A DNA stretch of 64,000 nt from an uncultured Pseudomonadota bacterium (GCA_903921785.1 CAIXRH010000014.1:19198-83197), one strand, 5' to 3'. Numbered from the stretch's first letter, positions 49,727 to 59,171 are shown. Notes: a model not told the origin generated them from the letters alone. Program-made: numbers and translations.

Positions 49727-50398
49727 ATGCTGATCCTGCTCGCAACCCTCGCGCATGCCGCCGACGTCACCAAGGACGTGGCCAAGGACACCCTGGACAT
49801 CGGCGTTCTCAAGAACACCGAGGTGAAGGTGGTGCAGAAGGTGCTCTACCGGAAGGCCGGCACCCTCGAGCTGGGCGCCCAGCTCGGCGTCATGCCGTTC
49901 GACGCCTACTCCATCACCCCGCAGCTCAGCCTCTCGGGCGTGAAGCACCTCTCCGACACCGTCGGGCTCGAAGTGCAGCTCGGCGGCGGGTACGGCCTGG
50001 AGAGCGGCACCTACACCGAGCTCGCCAGCGCCACCTACGGCGTGGCCGTCGAGTCCTACCGGTACCTCGCCAGCGCCGAGGCAGACGTGCAGTACTCCCT
50101 CGCGTACGCCAAGATGAACCTCGGCGGCAAGAAGGTCGTGCACTACGACCTGTACGCCCTGGCCGGCGTGGGCGCGAGCCTGGAGCAGTCGATGCTCCCC
50201 TCGGGTGACATCGCCATCGCCCCGACGGTGCCCGTCGGCGTGGGCGGCCGGTTCTTTGTGAGCAAGACGAGTTTCCTGAAGCTCGAACTGCGCGACAACC
50301 TCCTCGTCGAGCACCGCGCCCAGTCCGACACCTGGGGCTTCAAGCAGAACGCCGTGGTCTCCCTCGGCGTGAGCATCCTCACCGGGGGCGACAAGTGA
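49727..50398 (+). CDS. outer-membrane beta-barrel domain protein
   Basis: The 223-residue product has a short signal (MLILLATLAHA) and then alternating polar/apolar strands such as L-E-L-G-A-Q-L-G-V-M-P and V-G-L-E-V-Q-L-G-G-G-Y-G-L, ending in strand-like V-V-S-L-G-V-S-I-L. This is the layout of the small outer-membrane beta-barrel family found in Myxococcota, with 8 or so strands. Function is unknown. Its stop overlaps the start of the TPR gene by 4 bp, so the two proteins probably work together. Confidence 0.75.
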   Translation: MLILLATLAHAADVTKDVAKDTLDIGVLKNTEVKVVQKVLYRKAGTLELGAQLGVMPFDAYSITPQLSLSGVKHLSDTVGLEVQLGGGYGLESGTYTELASATYGVAVESYRYLASAEADVQYSLAYAKMNLGGKKVVHYDLYALAGVGASLEQSMLPSGDIAIAPTVPVGVGGRFFVSKTSFLKLELRDNLLVEHRAQSDTWGFKQNAVVSLGVSILTGGDK

Positions 50399-51972
50399 CC
50401 CGACTCCCCCTCCTCCTCTGCGTGGCCCTCTGCGCCTCGTCGGCGTGGGCGGGGCCGAAGAAGGCGACGCCGAAGGAGCCGGAGAAGCCGCCCACGGCGG
50501 CGGAGCCGGCCGAGCTCTCGAAGAAGGACGTCAAGCTCCGCGAGAAGGCGTTCGCCGCCTACGAGACCGAGCTCGCGTCGGGCAGCAAGCCCCGCGCGGC
50601 CGACGCCCTCGTCGCCATCGTGGATGACGCCTCCCTCGCCGAATTCCACGGCGAAGCCTACGCCAAGCTGGGCGACATCCTCGCCGACCTCGATCTCAAG
50701 TACAGCGCCCTGTGTGCGTACGAGAAGGCGTTTGAGACGGCGACGGACACCAACGTCGACGAAGTGAGCCTCCGCGTGCCGAAGGCCATCGAGATCGCCC
50801 ATAAGGTCGGCGACGTGGCGATCCTCCAGAAGCCCTTCGCCGCCAACCTCGGCCTCGCCCGTACGGACGACGTGCGCGGCGAGATGGCGTACCTCGCCGC
50901 GAAGGAGACCGTGCGCGGCCAGCAGTGGGGCACCGCCTCCGCCATCCTCAAGATGGTGAAGCAGGGCGACCCGATGTGGTCCGACGCCAAGGTGCTCGAC
51001 GGCATCGTGCTCAACCAGCAGGGCAAGTATGAAGACGCGCTGCGCGCCTTCGACGAAGCGGGGCGCACCGGCGCCGGCCGCGACGCCCGGTGGACGGACA
51101 GCCTCCAGATCAACACCGCCCGCACCTGGTACGGCGCCGGGAACTACCCCCGGGCGATCGAGTCGTTCGCGCGGGTGTCCCGCGGCAGCGACTACTGGCC
51201 GGACGCGCAGTTCGAGCGCGCGTGGGCCCATTTCCGGATGGATGACTTCAACGGCGCCCTGGCGCAGTTGTTGCCGTTCGACTCTGCCTTCTTTGCCAAG
51301 TGGTACTACCCCGAGGCGGACCTGCTGCGCATCTACAGCATGTTCCTCCTCTGCAAGTTCCCCGAGGCGGAGAGCCAGATGGAGCACTTCAAGGAGAAGT
51401 ACTCTCCGGTGCTCGCGAAGCTGAAGGCCTGGGATGGCCACTCCAACGCCGAGACCTTCGAAGCGGCCCGGCTCTACGCCCAGAAGGGCAAGACCACCGA
51501 GCTCCCGGAGATGATCTGGCGGCCGTGGGGCAGCGAAGAGCGGCTCTCCCAGAGCATCGGCGCGGTCAAGGCCGCGGACGACGAGCTCAAGCGGATGAAA
51601 TCGGTGAACGCCAACCCGTTCTCCGAGCGTGCGAAGGAGTGGCTCACCGCCCGCCGCGACGCCGTGGTGGACGCCGAGGGCGGCCGCGTGAAGGCCCGCT
51701 TCGAGACCCAGCGCGGCGAGCTGGGCGAGTCGCTGACCAACAGCGAGATCTTCATCCTCGACATCCTGCGGATGAAGCAGCAGATGTACGAGCAGTCCGC
51801 GCGCGCCGGCAAGGAGCTCGAGGCAGCCAAGACCGTCAAGCGCACCGAGCGGCTCCGCAAGGGCTACGCCGAGTGGCCGTTCGAAGGTGAGTTCTGGGAA
51901 GACGAGCTCGGGTACTACCGGGTAGACGTCACGCCGGAGTGCCCCGCGAGCATGCGCCAGAGCGTGCAGTAG
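50395..51972 (+). CDS. periplasmic TPR-repeat protein
   Basis: The 525-residue protein starts with a signal peptide (TRLPLLLCVALCASSAWA) at GTG 50395, which overlaps the preceding stop by 4 bp. Residues 60-340 are pairs of helices with TPR spacing, the clearest being G-K-Y-E-D-A-L-R-A-F-D-E-A and G-N-Y-P-R-A-I-E-S-F-A-R-V. The C-terminal part is charged, long and probably coiled-coil, ending in a domain with W-P-F-E-G-E-F-W. Similar TPR proteins accompany gliding-motility and envelope complexes in myxobacteria, but I cannot assign one. Coupling to a beta-barrel protein suggests a scaffold under the outer membrane. Confidence 0.78.
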   Translation: MTRLPLLLCVALCASSAWAGPKKATPKEPEKPPTAAEPAELSKKDVKLREKAFAAYETELASGSKPRAADALVAIVDDASLAEFHGEAYAKLGDILADLDLKYSALCAYEKAFETATDTNVDEVSLRVPKAIEIAHKVGDVAILQKPFAANLGLARTDDVRGEMAYLAAKETVRGQQWGTASAILKMVKQGDPMWSDAKVLDGIVLNQQGKYEDALRAFDEAGRTGAGRDARWTDSLQINTARTWYGAGNYPRAIESFARVSRGSDYWPDAQFERAWAHFRMDDFNGALAQLLPFDSAFFAKWYYPEADLLRIYSMFLLCKFPEAESQMEHFKEKYSPVLAKLKAWDGHSNAETFEAARLYAQKGKTTELPEMIWRPWGSEERLSQSIGAVKAADDELKRMKSVNANPFSERAKEWLTARRDAVVDAEGGRVKARFETQRGELGESLTNSEIFILDILRMKQQMYEQSARAGKELEAAKTVKRTERLRKGYAEWPFEGEFWEDELGYYRVDVTPECPASMRQSVQ

Positions 51973-51973
51973 C

Positions 51974-52390
51974 GTGGAGCCGACGGAGGCGGACCTCCGC
52001 CGCATCCTGACCGAGAATCGCAGCGTAGGGGTGGTCGGCGCCAAGGCCGACCCCTGGGAGGCTGCGTTCTACGTGCCGAAGTACCTCACGGGTCACGGCT
52101 GGCGCGCGATCGGGGTCAACCCCAAGCTCGCCGGGACCGAGTGGCTCGGCAATCCCGCGGTGGGCAGCCTCGCCGCGCTCCCGCCTGTGGAGGTGGTGGA
52201 GGTCTTCCGCCGGTCGGACGCGCTGGTGCCCGTGGCGCAAGAGCTGCTCGCGCTGCCCTGGAAGCCGAAGGTGGTCTGGTTCCAGCTCGGCATCGCGAAC
52301 GACGAAGCGGCGGGCATGCTGCGCGCGGCGGGGATCGAAGTCGTACAGGACCGCTGCATGATGCCCGAGCATCGGCGGCTGGTGGGCTGA
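51974..52390 (+). CDS. CoA-binding domain protein (YccU-like)
   Basis: The 138-residue protein is a single Rossmann-like CoA-binding domain: V-G-V-V-G-A-K near 18, a W-R-A-I-G-V-N-P strand, V-E-V-V-E-V-F-R-R and W-F-Q-L-G-I-A-N, then D-R-C-M-M-P-E-H, which is the typical end of the YccU/YneT group. The start is GTG 51974. The function of these single-domain proteins is unknown. It directly follows the TPR gene. Confidence 0.9.
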   Translation: MEPTEADLRRILTENRSVGVVGAKADPWEAAFYVPKYLTGHGWRAIGVNPKLAGTEWLGNPAVGSLAALPPVEVVEVFRRSDALVPVAQELLALPWKPKVVWFQLGIANDEAAGMLRAAGIEVVQDRCMMPEHRRLVG

Positions 52391-52763
52391 TACGGTTTGA
52401 CCCTGATTTCCGCGCGCCCGGCGAGGACGCGGCGGTGGGGGGCGGGATTCCCGGCGCCGGCGACGTCACCCGCACCGTCACCTGACCCTGAACCGTCGGC
52501 GAACAACGGCGAGGTTTTCACGCGACGCCGGGAAGCCCGCGGCTGCTTTCTGCACGGGCTCGCTCCGCGTCGCCGCGACGTGTGAGCGATCCTCATCCGG
52601 CACGGACCGCATGAGCCGACCGACAGGCTCGCCCCGGCGGCTCCTCGACCGCGGCGTCTGCCGGGGGGAAGGTGGGTGGAGCACCACCAGCCCCTTTACG
52701 TGGTTCCCTCTCCCGGCCCTCCCGAACGTGGCCCACTCCGGGCGTCGCGAGGCACGACCGGCG
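52391..52763. other. 373-bp gap between convergent genes
   Basis: No credible gene on either strand. The gap holds a weak repeat (52636-52695) related to 12765-12821, and the motif GGTTCCCTCTCCCGGCCCTC at 52701-52720, which recurs almost unchanged at about 57841-57860 in another convergent gap. Otherwise I see nothing. Confidence 0.5.
52636..52695 (+). repeat. possible intergenic repeat, related to 12765-12821
   Basis: See the copy at 12765: same ends (GGCGGCT and CCACCAGCCCCT), same central six-G run, 3 bases longer. Similarity is moderate and may partly reflect base composition. Confidence 0.3.
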
Positions 52764-53540
52764 TCACCCCTCGTGCGGCGTGCCCGTGACGTGCTCTTCG
52801 GTGCCCCAGTAGTAGTCGAGGGTGCCGTCGATGAGGAGCTGGATCGCCTGCTCCAGGGTGAGCGTCTCTTCGAGCAGGCTGTGGATCTGGGACCAGGAGG
52901 CGTTGAACCAGACCAACCCCTCGTCGTCTTCGTACCAGAGCTCCACGGTGAAGCCGACGACGATGCCGTTGTCCCCCGATTCGTCGAACCCGGCCTGGGG
53001 GACGAGGCTGATGAACGTGAGCGTGTCCCCGTACCAGCGGAAGTCCTTCTCCATGTCGTAGGGGATGGTCACCCCGAGGAGGGTCTTCTGGATGTGGTTC
53101 TGGGTGTCGATGTCGTCGTCGCCGGAGAGGAAGGCGTCGGCGTCGCCGTCGGTGACGGCGCGCGTCCAGATGTCGTAGGTGCTGTCGACGAAGCTCTGGT
53201 CGGGCTCGACGGAGGCGGCGACATAGTCGGGCATCTCCCCGCGCATCCGGGCGATGACGCCGGCCCCGCCCGTACGCTCCCAGACCACGTGGTCCTCGTC
53301 GTGCTCGTACATGTCGACGTCGTCGGGGGTGAGCGCTCGGAAGGCGAACCCCTGGGGGTCCTCCTGCACCTGCTCCTCCACCTGGGCGCGGAGCGCCAGC
53401 ATCTGCTCCTCCGCGTCGTCCGCGTAGAAGTGCTGGAGGGCGAGGAGCGACTGCTCCTCAAAGGTGGGCGGGGGCTCCTGCTGCGGGGCCTCCGAACAGG
53501 CCGCGAGCGCGGCGACGAGGACGACGAGGGCGGGCTTCAC
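52764..53540 (-). CDS. acidic lipoprotein, unknown function
   Basis: MKPALVVLVAALAAC is a clear lipoprotein signal (Cys15). The 258-residue protein is rich in Asp and Glu (for example S-G-D-D-D-I-D-T) and aromatic residues, with no other Cys and no membrane helix. It may be a single alpha/beta domain of the NTF2-like size, but I cannot assign it. It is divergent from the CDF transporter gene with only 16 bp between starts, so the two promoters must lie within each other's coding region. Confidence 0.7.
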   Translation of the reverse strand: MKPALVVLVAALAACSEAPQQEPPPTFEEQSLLALQHFYADDAEEQMLALRAQVEEQVQEDPQGFAFRALTPDDVDMYEHDEDHVVWERTGGAGVIARMRGEMPDYVAASVEPDQSFVDSTYDIWTRAVTDGDADAFLSGDDDIDTQNHIQKTLLGVTIPYDMEKDFRWYGDTLTFISLVPQAGFDESGDNGIVVGFTVELWYEDDEGLVWFNASWSQIHSLLEETLTLEQAIQLLIDGTLDYYWGTEEHVTGTPHEG

Positions 53541-53556
53541 GGGGCGTCAGCGTACC

Positions 53557-54657
53557 ATGAACCGGGATAGCCGCAGCCGCATGTCGCGCCCCGACGGGGA
53601 CCCCGAGCTCGAACCCGGCCACGGCGCCGCCGGGCACGATCATGGGCACGGCCACGCCGCGGCGCACGATCACGACCATGGACACGATCACGCCTCCGTC
53701 GGGCACGATCACGGCCACGATCACGCCCCCCTCACGGCAACCGCGCCCCCTCCGCCCGACGCCCACGATCACGGCCACGGCCACGCCCACTCCCGCATCC
53801 GCGACGAACGCCGGCTCCTCGCCACCCTGATCATCGGGGTGCTCTACATGGGTGTGGAGGCCGTCGGCGGCTGGTGGGTCGGCTCGCTCGCGCTGATGGC
53901 CGACGCCGGGCACATGCTCTCCGACGCGGCAGCCCTCGGCGTCACCCTGCTCGCGCTGCGCATGGCTCGCCTCCCGGAGGACGACCGGCGGACGTACGGC
54001 TACCACCGCGCCGAAGTGCTCGCCGCCGTGGTGAACGGGGCGGCGCTCATCGCGATCGGCGTCGGCGTGCTGATCGAGGCCATCGTGCGGATGGGCCAGC
54101 CGGTGAACGTGAACGCGGGCCCGATGATGGGCATCGCGGCGGGCGGCCTGCTGGTCAACCTCGTGGGGCTGGCCATCCTCAGCGGCGCGGATCGCAGCGG
54201 CCTCAACGTGCGGGGCGCCTGGTTGCACCTGCTCTCCGACTCGCTCGGCAGCGCCGGGGCGATCCTCGCCGGGGCGCTGGTGTGGTGGAAGGGCTGGGAG
54301 TGGGCCGACCCGCTCGCCAGCGCGCTCATCGCGCTGCTCGTGCTCCGGAGCGCCTACACCCTCTTGCGGGAGTGCGTGGGCGTGCTCATGGAGACCGCCC
54401 CCGCCCACATCCAGACCGAGAAGCTCCGCGCCGCGCTGCTCGCCTGCCCCGGCGTGGCGACGGTCCACGACATCCACGTGTGGACCATCACCAGCGGCAT
54501 CGTCGCGATGAGCGGGCACGTGGTGGCCCAGCCCGAGTACGCCCACGCGGACGTCCTCCGCTGCACCGCGAAGATGCTCCGGGACGAGTTCGGGATCTGG
54601 CACAGCACCATCCAGGTGGAGCCCGAGGGCTACGAAGAAGTGGCGTTGCACCGATGA
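53557..54657 (+). CDS. cation diffusion facilitator (Zn/Co/Cd exporter, CzcD/ZitB-like)
   Basis: The 366-residue protein starts with a cytosolic tail of about 80 residues containing over 25 His, mostly as H-D-H-G and H-G-H blocks, likely to bind Zn. Six membrane helices follow; TM2 has A-D-A-G-H-M-L-S-D (Asp116, His119, Asp123) and TM5 H-L-L-S-D-S-L, the metal site of the family. The last 80 residues are the cytosolic ferredoxin-like domain with V-H-D-I-H-V-W. It exports divalent metals in exchange for protons. ATG 53557 is chosen; ATG 53581 is also possible. It overlaps the MFS gene by 4 bp. Confidence 0.93.
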   Translation: MNRDSRSRMSRPDGDPELEPGHGAAGHDHGHGHAAAHDHDHGHDHASVGHDHGHDHAPLTATAPPPPDAHDHGHGHAHSRIRDERRLLATLIIGVLYMGVEAVGGWWVGSLALMADAGHMLSDAAALGVTLLALRMARLPEDDRRTYGYHRAEVLAAVVNGAALIAIGVGVLIEAIVRMGQPVNVNAGPMMGIAAGGLLVNLVGLAILSGADRSGLNVRGAWLHLLSDSLGSAGAILAGALVWWKGWEWADPLASALIALLVLRSAYTLLRECVGVLMETAPAHIQTEKLRAALLACPGVATVHDIHVWTITSGIVAMSGHVVAQPEYAHADVLRCTAKMLRDEFGIWHSTIQVEPEGYEEVALHR

Positions 54658-55922
54658 GTGTGCCCGCTCCTCGCGCCCCGATCCCCGCCGCCGCGTGGTG
54701 GCTGGGCGCGGTGAGCTTCGTGAACGACTCGGCGTCGGAGATGGTGCTCCCGCTCCTGCCTTCGCTGCTCGCCGGTACGGTGGGCGCCCCAGCGGAGGTG
54801 CTCGGCGCGATCGAGGGCACGGCCACGGCGGTCGCGAGCATCCTCAAGCTCGTCGGTGGACGCCTCGCCGACCGCACCGGGCGCCACGGCGCGCTGGTGA
54901 TCGGCGGCTACTCGGTCAGCAACATCCTCCGGCCGCTGATGGCGCTCGCGTCGAGCCCGGGCGCCATCCTCGCGCTCCGCATCGGCGACCGTGTCGGAAA
55001 GGGCCTGCGCACCGCGCCCCGGGACGCGCTGCTCGCCGCTGCCACGCCCCCCGAGTCCCGGGCGGCGGCCTACTCCATCCACCGCGGGCTCGACCACGCC
55101 GGCACGATCGTCGGCGCGTTGATCGCCGCCTACGGCGTGCGGGCCCTGGGCCTCACCGCCAGCGGGGTGTTCGGGTGGAGCGCGATCCCCGGGGTGGTGG
55201 TCATCGTGCTCTCGGTCTTCGCCGTGCGCGCCACCGAGCGGGGCCTCCGCGCGCCCCTCCCCGCCGGCACGGCGCCCGCCCCGTTCATCCCCGCGCCAAG
55301 CGAGCCCCTCCCCCGCCGCTACTTCGGCCTCCTCGCGATCATGAGCCTCGCCCGCCTCGGCCTCGCCAGCGAGCTCTTCCTGCTGCTCTTCGCCGGCCGC
55401 TTCGTCCCGCTGTGGGGCGTTCCCGGGCTCTGGGCGCTCCTGCACCTCGTGAAGTCGGCGACCTCCTTCGTGGCCGCGCCGCTCGGCTCTCGCCTCGGCG
55501 CGCGCGCGATGGTGGTCCTCGGGTGGTCCGCGCACGCCGCGGTCTTCGCCGGGTTCGCGCTCACGGCGGTGCGCTGGAACGCGGTCTTCGCCGCCTCCGC
55601 CGCGGCGGACGTGGGGAGCGCCGCCACGCGCAGCGCCGCCGCAGGTCCTGCCGCCATCGCCGCCATCGTGGGCTTGTTCCTCGCGTGGGGCCTCTACGCC
55701 GGCCTCAGCGAAGGCGCGGAGAAGTCCCTGGTCGCGGCGCGGGCGCCCGCCACGAGTCACGGCACCGCGTTCGGCGTCTTCCACATGGTCACCGGGCTGG
55801 TCGCCCTCCCGGCCTCCCTCGCGTTCGGGTTCTTGTGGGAGCAGATCGCGCCGGCCGCCGCGTTCGGCTTCGGGGCCGTCTGCGCCGCCCTCGCCGTGGG
55901 GCTGCTCGTCCTTCTCGGGTAG
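54654..55922 (+). CDS. MFS transporter
   Basis: The 422-residue protein has 12 predicted membrane helices. The opening F-V-N-D-S-A-S-E-M-V, the cytoplasmic loop G-G-R-L-A-D-R-T-G-R and the R-(V)-G-K-G-L-R-T-A-P-R-D-A-L segment followed by H-R-G-L-D-H-A-G place it in an MFS branch often linked to efflux of metals or drugs. The transported compound is unknown; overlap with the CDF gene (ATGA) suggests both answer to the same stress. Confidence 0.9.
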   Translation: MSVPAPRAPIPAAAWWLGAVSFVNDSASEMVLPLLPSLLAGTVGAPAEVLGAIEGTATAVASILKLVGGRLADRTGRHGALVIGGYSVSNILRPLMALASSPGAILALRIGDRVGKGLRTAPRDALLAAATPPESRAAAYSIHRGLDHAGTIVGALIAAYGVRALGLTASGVFGWSAIPGVVVIVLSVFAVRATERGLRAPLPAGTAPAPFIPAPSEPLPRRYFGLLAIMSLARLGLASELFLLLFAGRFVPLWGVPGLWALLHLVKSATSFVAAPLGSRLGARAMVVLGWSAHAAVFAGFALTAVRWNAVFAASAAADVGSAATRSAAAGPAAIAAIVGLFLAWGLYAGLSEGAEKSLVAARAPATSHGTAFGVFHMVTGLVALPASLAFGFLWEQIAPAAAFGFGAVCAALAVGLLVLLG

Positions 55923-55932
55923 ACTCGCGCCG

Positions 55933-57810
55933 ATGGTGCGCCTCCTCCCGCTGCTGCTGGTGCTCGCGGGCGTAGCCACGCACGCGAGCCCGCTCCGCGA
56001 GACGTGGCAGGCGATGTTCTCGCTCCCCGCCCTCTTCCTCGCGCCGGGGTGGGGGCCCGCGGCGCGGTCCTCCCGCGCGGAGGGTGGGGTGCGCTGGTTC
56101 AACCAGGCGTTCCACGCGGCGTGGCTGAGCTTGCCGGTGGCCACGCTGGGGTGGGGGCTCGGGCGCCTCGGCGGCGGCGCCTGGACCGAGCTCGCCGTAG
56201 CGGCTGCCGCCACGCTCCTCGGGGTGTTCTGGCCCCGCGCGAGGGACGCCGCGGCGGTAACCGGCGCCGCGACGGCCGGGAGCGGCGCCCCGCCCACCAC
56301 CTCCCCCGCGACGGGCAGCGGCGCCGCCAGCACCGCGCTCGCGGCCCTCCGCAACGAGCGCCTCGGGGGCGGGGTCGCGCTGCTCCTGCTCCTCGCCTGG
56401 TTCGGGCGGAGCGCCGGGGACATCGCCCGCCCCCTCGACCGCTATTGGTACCTCGAAGGCGTCGATCGGGAGCTGCCGGAGGCCGGGCGGCCGTGCACCG
56501 CGCTCGACGGCTGGGCCGAGGTGACCGCGATGGGCGACCCCGCAGAGGGGCTCACCCGGCTCCGTCCGGCAGGCCGCGTCGCGACCCTCTCCGGCTGCGA
56601 CAGCCGGCAGGCCTTCGCGATGCGCGCGCCGGTCGGCGCCGAGGTGGACGGGCTGCCCGGCGGGCCGCTGGCCGTCCTCGCGAGCCCCGTGGAAACATCG
56701 GACGAAGGCCCCGTCTGGCGCTACCTCGACGCCGGGGTGGCGGGCCGCTGGGTTGGTGGAGAGGTCGCGACGGGGGAGCCCGCGGCGGCCGACGGCGCCC
56801 CCGAGCCCACCGCGCTCACCCTCACCTTCTCCCAGCCCGAATCGTCCACGGTTTTCCTGCTCCCGACGCAGGCCGCCTTGTGGACGCTCCACGGCTCCGG
56901 GGAGCTCCGGTATGCGCACTACTACCAGCTGCTCAACATGGTGGAGCAGCTCCGGTGGGCGCAGGACCGGTGGGTCACCGACGTCCAACCTCCGCTCTGG
57001 ACGTGGATCCTCGGCCCGGCCCTCGCGCTCACCGGCGGCGGACAGCCCACGGCCAACGTGCTCTTCACCGGCGTGCTCGCGCTCACCGCCCTCGCCGGGC
57101 TCCGGTTCCTGCGCCGCTTCGCACCCGACGCCCCCGCCGCGGCCTGGGGGCTCCCCGGCCTCGCCGCCGTCGTCACCGGGAAGCTGCTGATGGAGCCGGG
57201 CAGCACCGGGATGCCGGACGCGCTCTACGCGGTGGCGATCGTCGCCGCGCTCGCCGGGCCGACGCTCCCCTTCGGGATCGCCGCGCAGCTCCTCCGGTAT
57301 CCGGCGACCGGCGTCGTGGTCCTCGGCGCGCTGCTCTCGGGTGCGTGGCGGGAAGCGGCGCGCCTCGTGGCCGCCGTCTTCGCGACGGCCGCGGCGTTCG
57401 GCCTCCTCGGATGGCTCACCGGCGCGCTCGACGGCTGGCTCCGCACCGTGGCGTGGGAGTCGGGCCCGGAACACTGGCACGGCCAGACCGACCCCGCGGC
57501 GCTCCTGGCGCGCATCCCGGCGTTCTACCGGATCTGGCTCCTCTATGCGGGCGGCACGCCGCTCCTGGCCGCGGTCGCGTGGCCCAAGGGGACCCGCGTA
57601 GCGCTCGGTACGGCGCTCGGGTACTCGCTTCTGCTCTGCACGATCGACCACTCACCGTCGCACTACTTCGTGCCGCTGGTCCAGCTCGCGGCGGTGGCGT
57701 GTGGCTGCTCGGCGGCGGCATTTCGCCCGGCGTGGGCACGCACGCTGCTCGCGACGCTGGGCGCGGCAGGCCTGGCGTGGTTCTGCTGGCGGGGGGAGCT
57801 GCAGGGGTGA
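55933..57810 (+). CDS. large polytopic membrane protein, unknown function
   Basis: This 625-residue protein has three hydrophobic helices in the first 160 residues, a soluble region of about 170 residues (residues 165-335) with paired Cys, then about eight helices to the end. The segment Q-P-P-L-W-T-W in a loop and later G-S-T-G-M-P-D-A-L are reminiscent of dolichyl-phosphate-mannose-type (GT-C/PMT) proteins, but the D-E pair is missing in the first loop. It starts 10 bp after the MFS gene and is likely in the same operon. Function is unknown. Confidence 0.7.
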   Translation: MVRLLPLLLVLAGVATHASPLRETWQAMFSLPALFLAPGWGPAARSSRAEGGVRWFNQAFHAAWLSLPVATLGWGLGRLGGGAWTELAVAAAATLLGVFWPRARDAAAVTGAATAGSGAPPTTSPATGSGAASTALAALRNERLGGGVALLLLLAWFGRSAGDIARPLDRYWYLEGVDRELPEAGRPCTALDGWAEVTAMGDPAEGLTRLRPAGRVATLSGCDSRQAFAMRAPVGAEVDGLPGGPLAVLASPVETSDEGPVWRYLDAGVAGRWVGGEVATGEPAAADGAPEPTALTLTFSQPESSTVFLLPTQAALWTLHGSGELRYAHYYQLLNMVEQLRWAQDRWVTDVQPPLWTWILGPALALTGGGQPTANVLFTGVLALTALAGLRFLRRFAPDAPAAAWGLPGLAAVVTGKLLMEPGSTGMPDALYAVAIVAALAGPTLPFGIAAQLLRYPATGVVVLGALLSGAWREAARLVAAVFATAAAFGLLGWLTGALDGWLRTVAWESGPEHWHGQTDPAALLARIPAFYRIWLLYAGGTPLLAAVAWPKGTRVALGTALGYSLLLCTIDHSPSHYFVPLVQLAAVACGCSAAAFRPAWARTLLATLGAAGLAWFCWRGELQG

Positions 57811-57930
57811 ACGTACGGCGCGATCTCCGGCCTTTTGTCATCGTTCCCCCTCCCGGCCCTCCTCCACCCTCGCGAGCCAGGACAGGCGTCGGCGATGCCG
57901 CGGCGGCCGGGCCCGCTCGCCGAGCCCTTC

Positions 57931-58752
57931 TCACCCCAGCGGTGGCTCGACCGCCGACGCCGACCGCAGGGCAAGACCGGGCACCCGCGCCGCTCCGCCC
58001 ACACCCGCCGACCACAACGCCCACCCCAACGCCGTGAACATCCAGTCGTAGTGGTGCAGCCCCATGAGCACCCCGATGCCCAGGTGCATGACGACGAGCG
58101 CGATGGCGTGGCGCACCCGGGCGGAGGGCCAGAGGTACACCAGCGCGCCGCCTTCGAGGAACAACGTGGCCACCCCGATGAACCCGCACACCGGGCGCCA
58201 CGACGCGACCTGCATCCGCAACGACTGGAACGGCTCACCGACCAGCGACCCCTGCGTGGCGATCTGCAGCCCGATGTTCCCCGGGCCGGCCCAGGCGAAG
58301 CCCGACACCCACACCTTGGAGACCGCCGCGACGAAGTAGCCCGCGGCGATCAGCCCGCAGGCGGCTTCGATGCCGCGCCACGCGCGGGTCTCCGGGGCGC
58401 CGGGCGCCCGCCGCGCGAGCCACCACGCCAGGAGCGCGCCGCCGGGCAGCATCGTCGCGCCGTTCGCCCCGAGATCGCCGGGGGACTGCCAGGCGAGCGC
58501 CTGCGTCCCCGCAGCGAGGAGCGCCACCAGCACGCCCGCCGCCGCGTCCTCGACGATCCCCAGGAGGAACGCGCCGAGGGCGAGGGCGAAGCCCAGCGCG
58601 GCCGCGACGAGGATCGGCCCCTGGGTGGGCAGGTGCGCGAGGAACGCCGGGCCGTACGGGAGCCCGTCGACGCGCGCCACGCGGGCGAGGGTGGTGAAGG
58701 CCATCAGGAGCCCGAGGGCGACGCAGCTGCGTCCGGCGGACGGGCGCTTCAT
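57931..58752 (-). CDS. HTTM-like integral membrane protein
   Basis: The 273-residue protein has 7 or so membrane helices. Its last third (F-L-E-G-G-A-L-V-Y-L-W, then R-H-A-I-A-L-V-V-M-H-L-G-I-G-V-L-M-G) matches the pattern of HTTM (horizontally transferred transmembrane) proteins related to vitamin K-dependent carboxylase and SdpB. The Lys and His expected for carboxylase activity cannot be confirmed. It overlaps the upstream small membrane protein gene by 4 bp (ATGA). Confidence 0.68.
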   Translation of the reverse strand: MKRPSAGRSCVALGLLMAFTTLARVARVDGLPYGPAFLAHLPTQGPILVAAALGFALALGAFLLGIVEDAAAGVLVALLAAGTQALAWQSPGDLGANGATMLPGGALLAWWLARRAPGAPETRAWRGIEAACGLIAAGYFVAAVSKVWVSGFAWAGPGNIGLQIATQGSLVGEPFQSLRMQVASWRPVCGFIGVATLFLEGGALVYLWPSARVRHAIALVVMHLGIGVLMGLHHYDWMFTALGWALWSAGVGGAARVPGLALRSASAVEPPLG

Positions 58753-59171
58753 CGCCGCCTCGCGGTGCCGTGACCATTGACCTGGTCTTCGATGGTGATC
58801 GCCCCGTCGGGGCCGCTGCGGAGCACCCGGAGGCCCACCTCCACCGACACGTCGCCGCCGGCGCCGCGGTGGCCGTCGATCCAGGCGCGGACCTCGTAGA
58901 AGCGGTGGGCGACGACGGTGGGGAGGCCGGGGTGCTCCATGTCCACCGCGGCGCCCTCCACCCCGGAGAAGTCGGTGAACGCCTCGGCGGAGGCCGACTC
59001 GCCGTCGGCGCGGAAGAGCGGCACTGCCATCACCCCGCCGGTGTCGGGGAACGCGAAGGCGGGGAAGCGTACGAACGGGAGCCCGCCGCGGAGGCCGAAG
59101 TTCAGGAGCAGGAACGCGCCGCACGCCGCGAGCGCCCAGGGGGTGGGTCGGTCGCGGGGCAGCGGTGTCAC
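58749..59171 (-). CDS. single-pass membrane protein, unknown function
   Basis: GTG 59171 overlaps the stop of the upstream lipoprotein gene by 4 bp and gives a 140-residue protein with one N-terminal membrane helix (W-A-L-A-A-C-G-A-F-L-L-L-N-F) and an extracytoplasmic domain of about 105 residues. Longer upstream sequence in this frame is Arg/Gly-rich and out of keeping. Placed between a lipoprotein and an HTTM-like protein, it is probably part of one membrane complex. Confidence 0.65.
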   Translation of the reverse strand: MTPLPRDRPTPWALAACGAFLLLNFGLRGGLPFVRFPAFAFPDTGGVMAVPLFRADGESASAEAFTDFSGVEGAAVDMEHPGLPTVVAHRFYEVRAWIDGHRGAGGDVSVEVGLRVLRSGPDGAITIEDQVNGHGTARRR

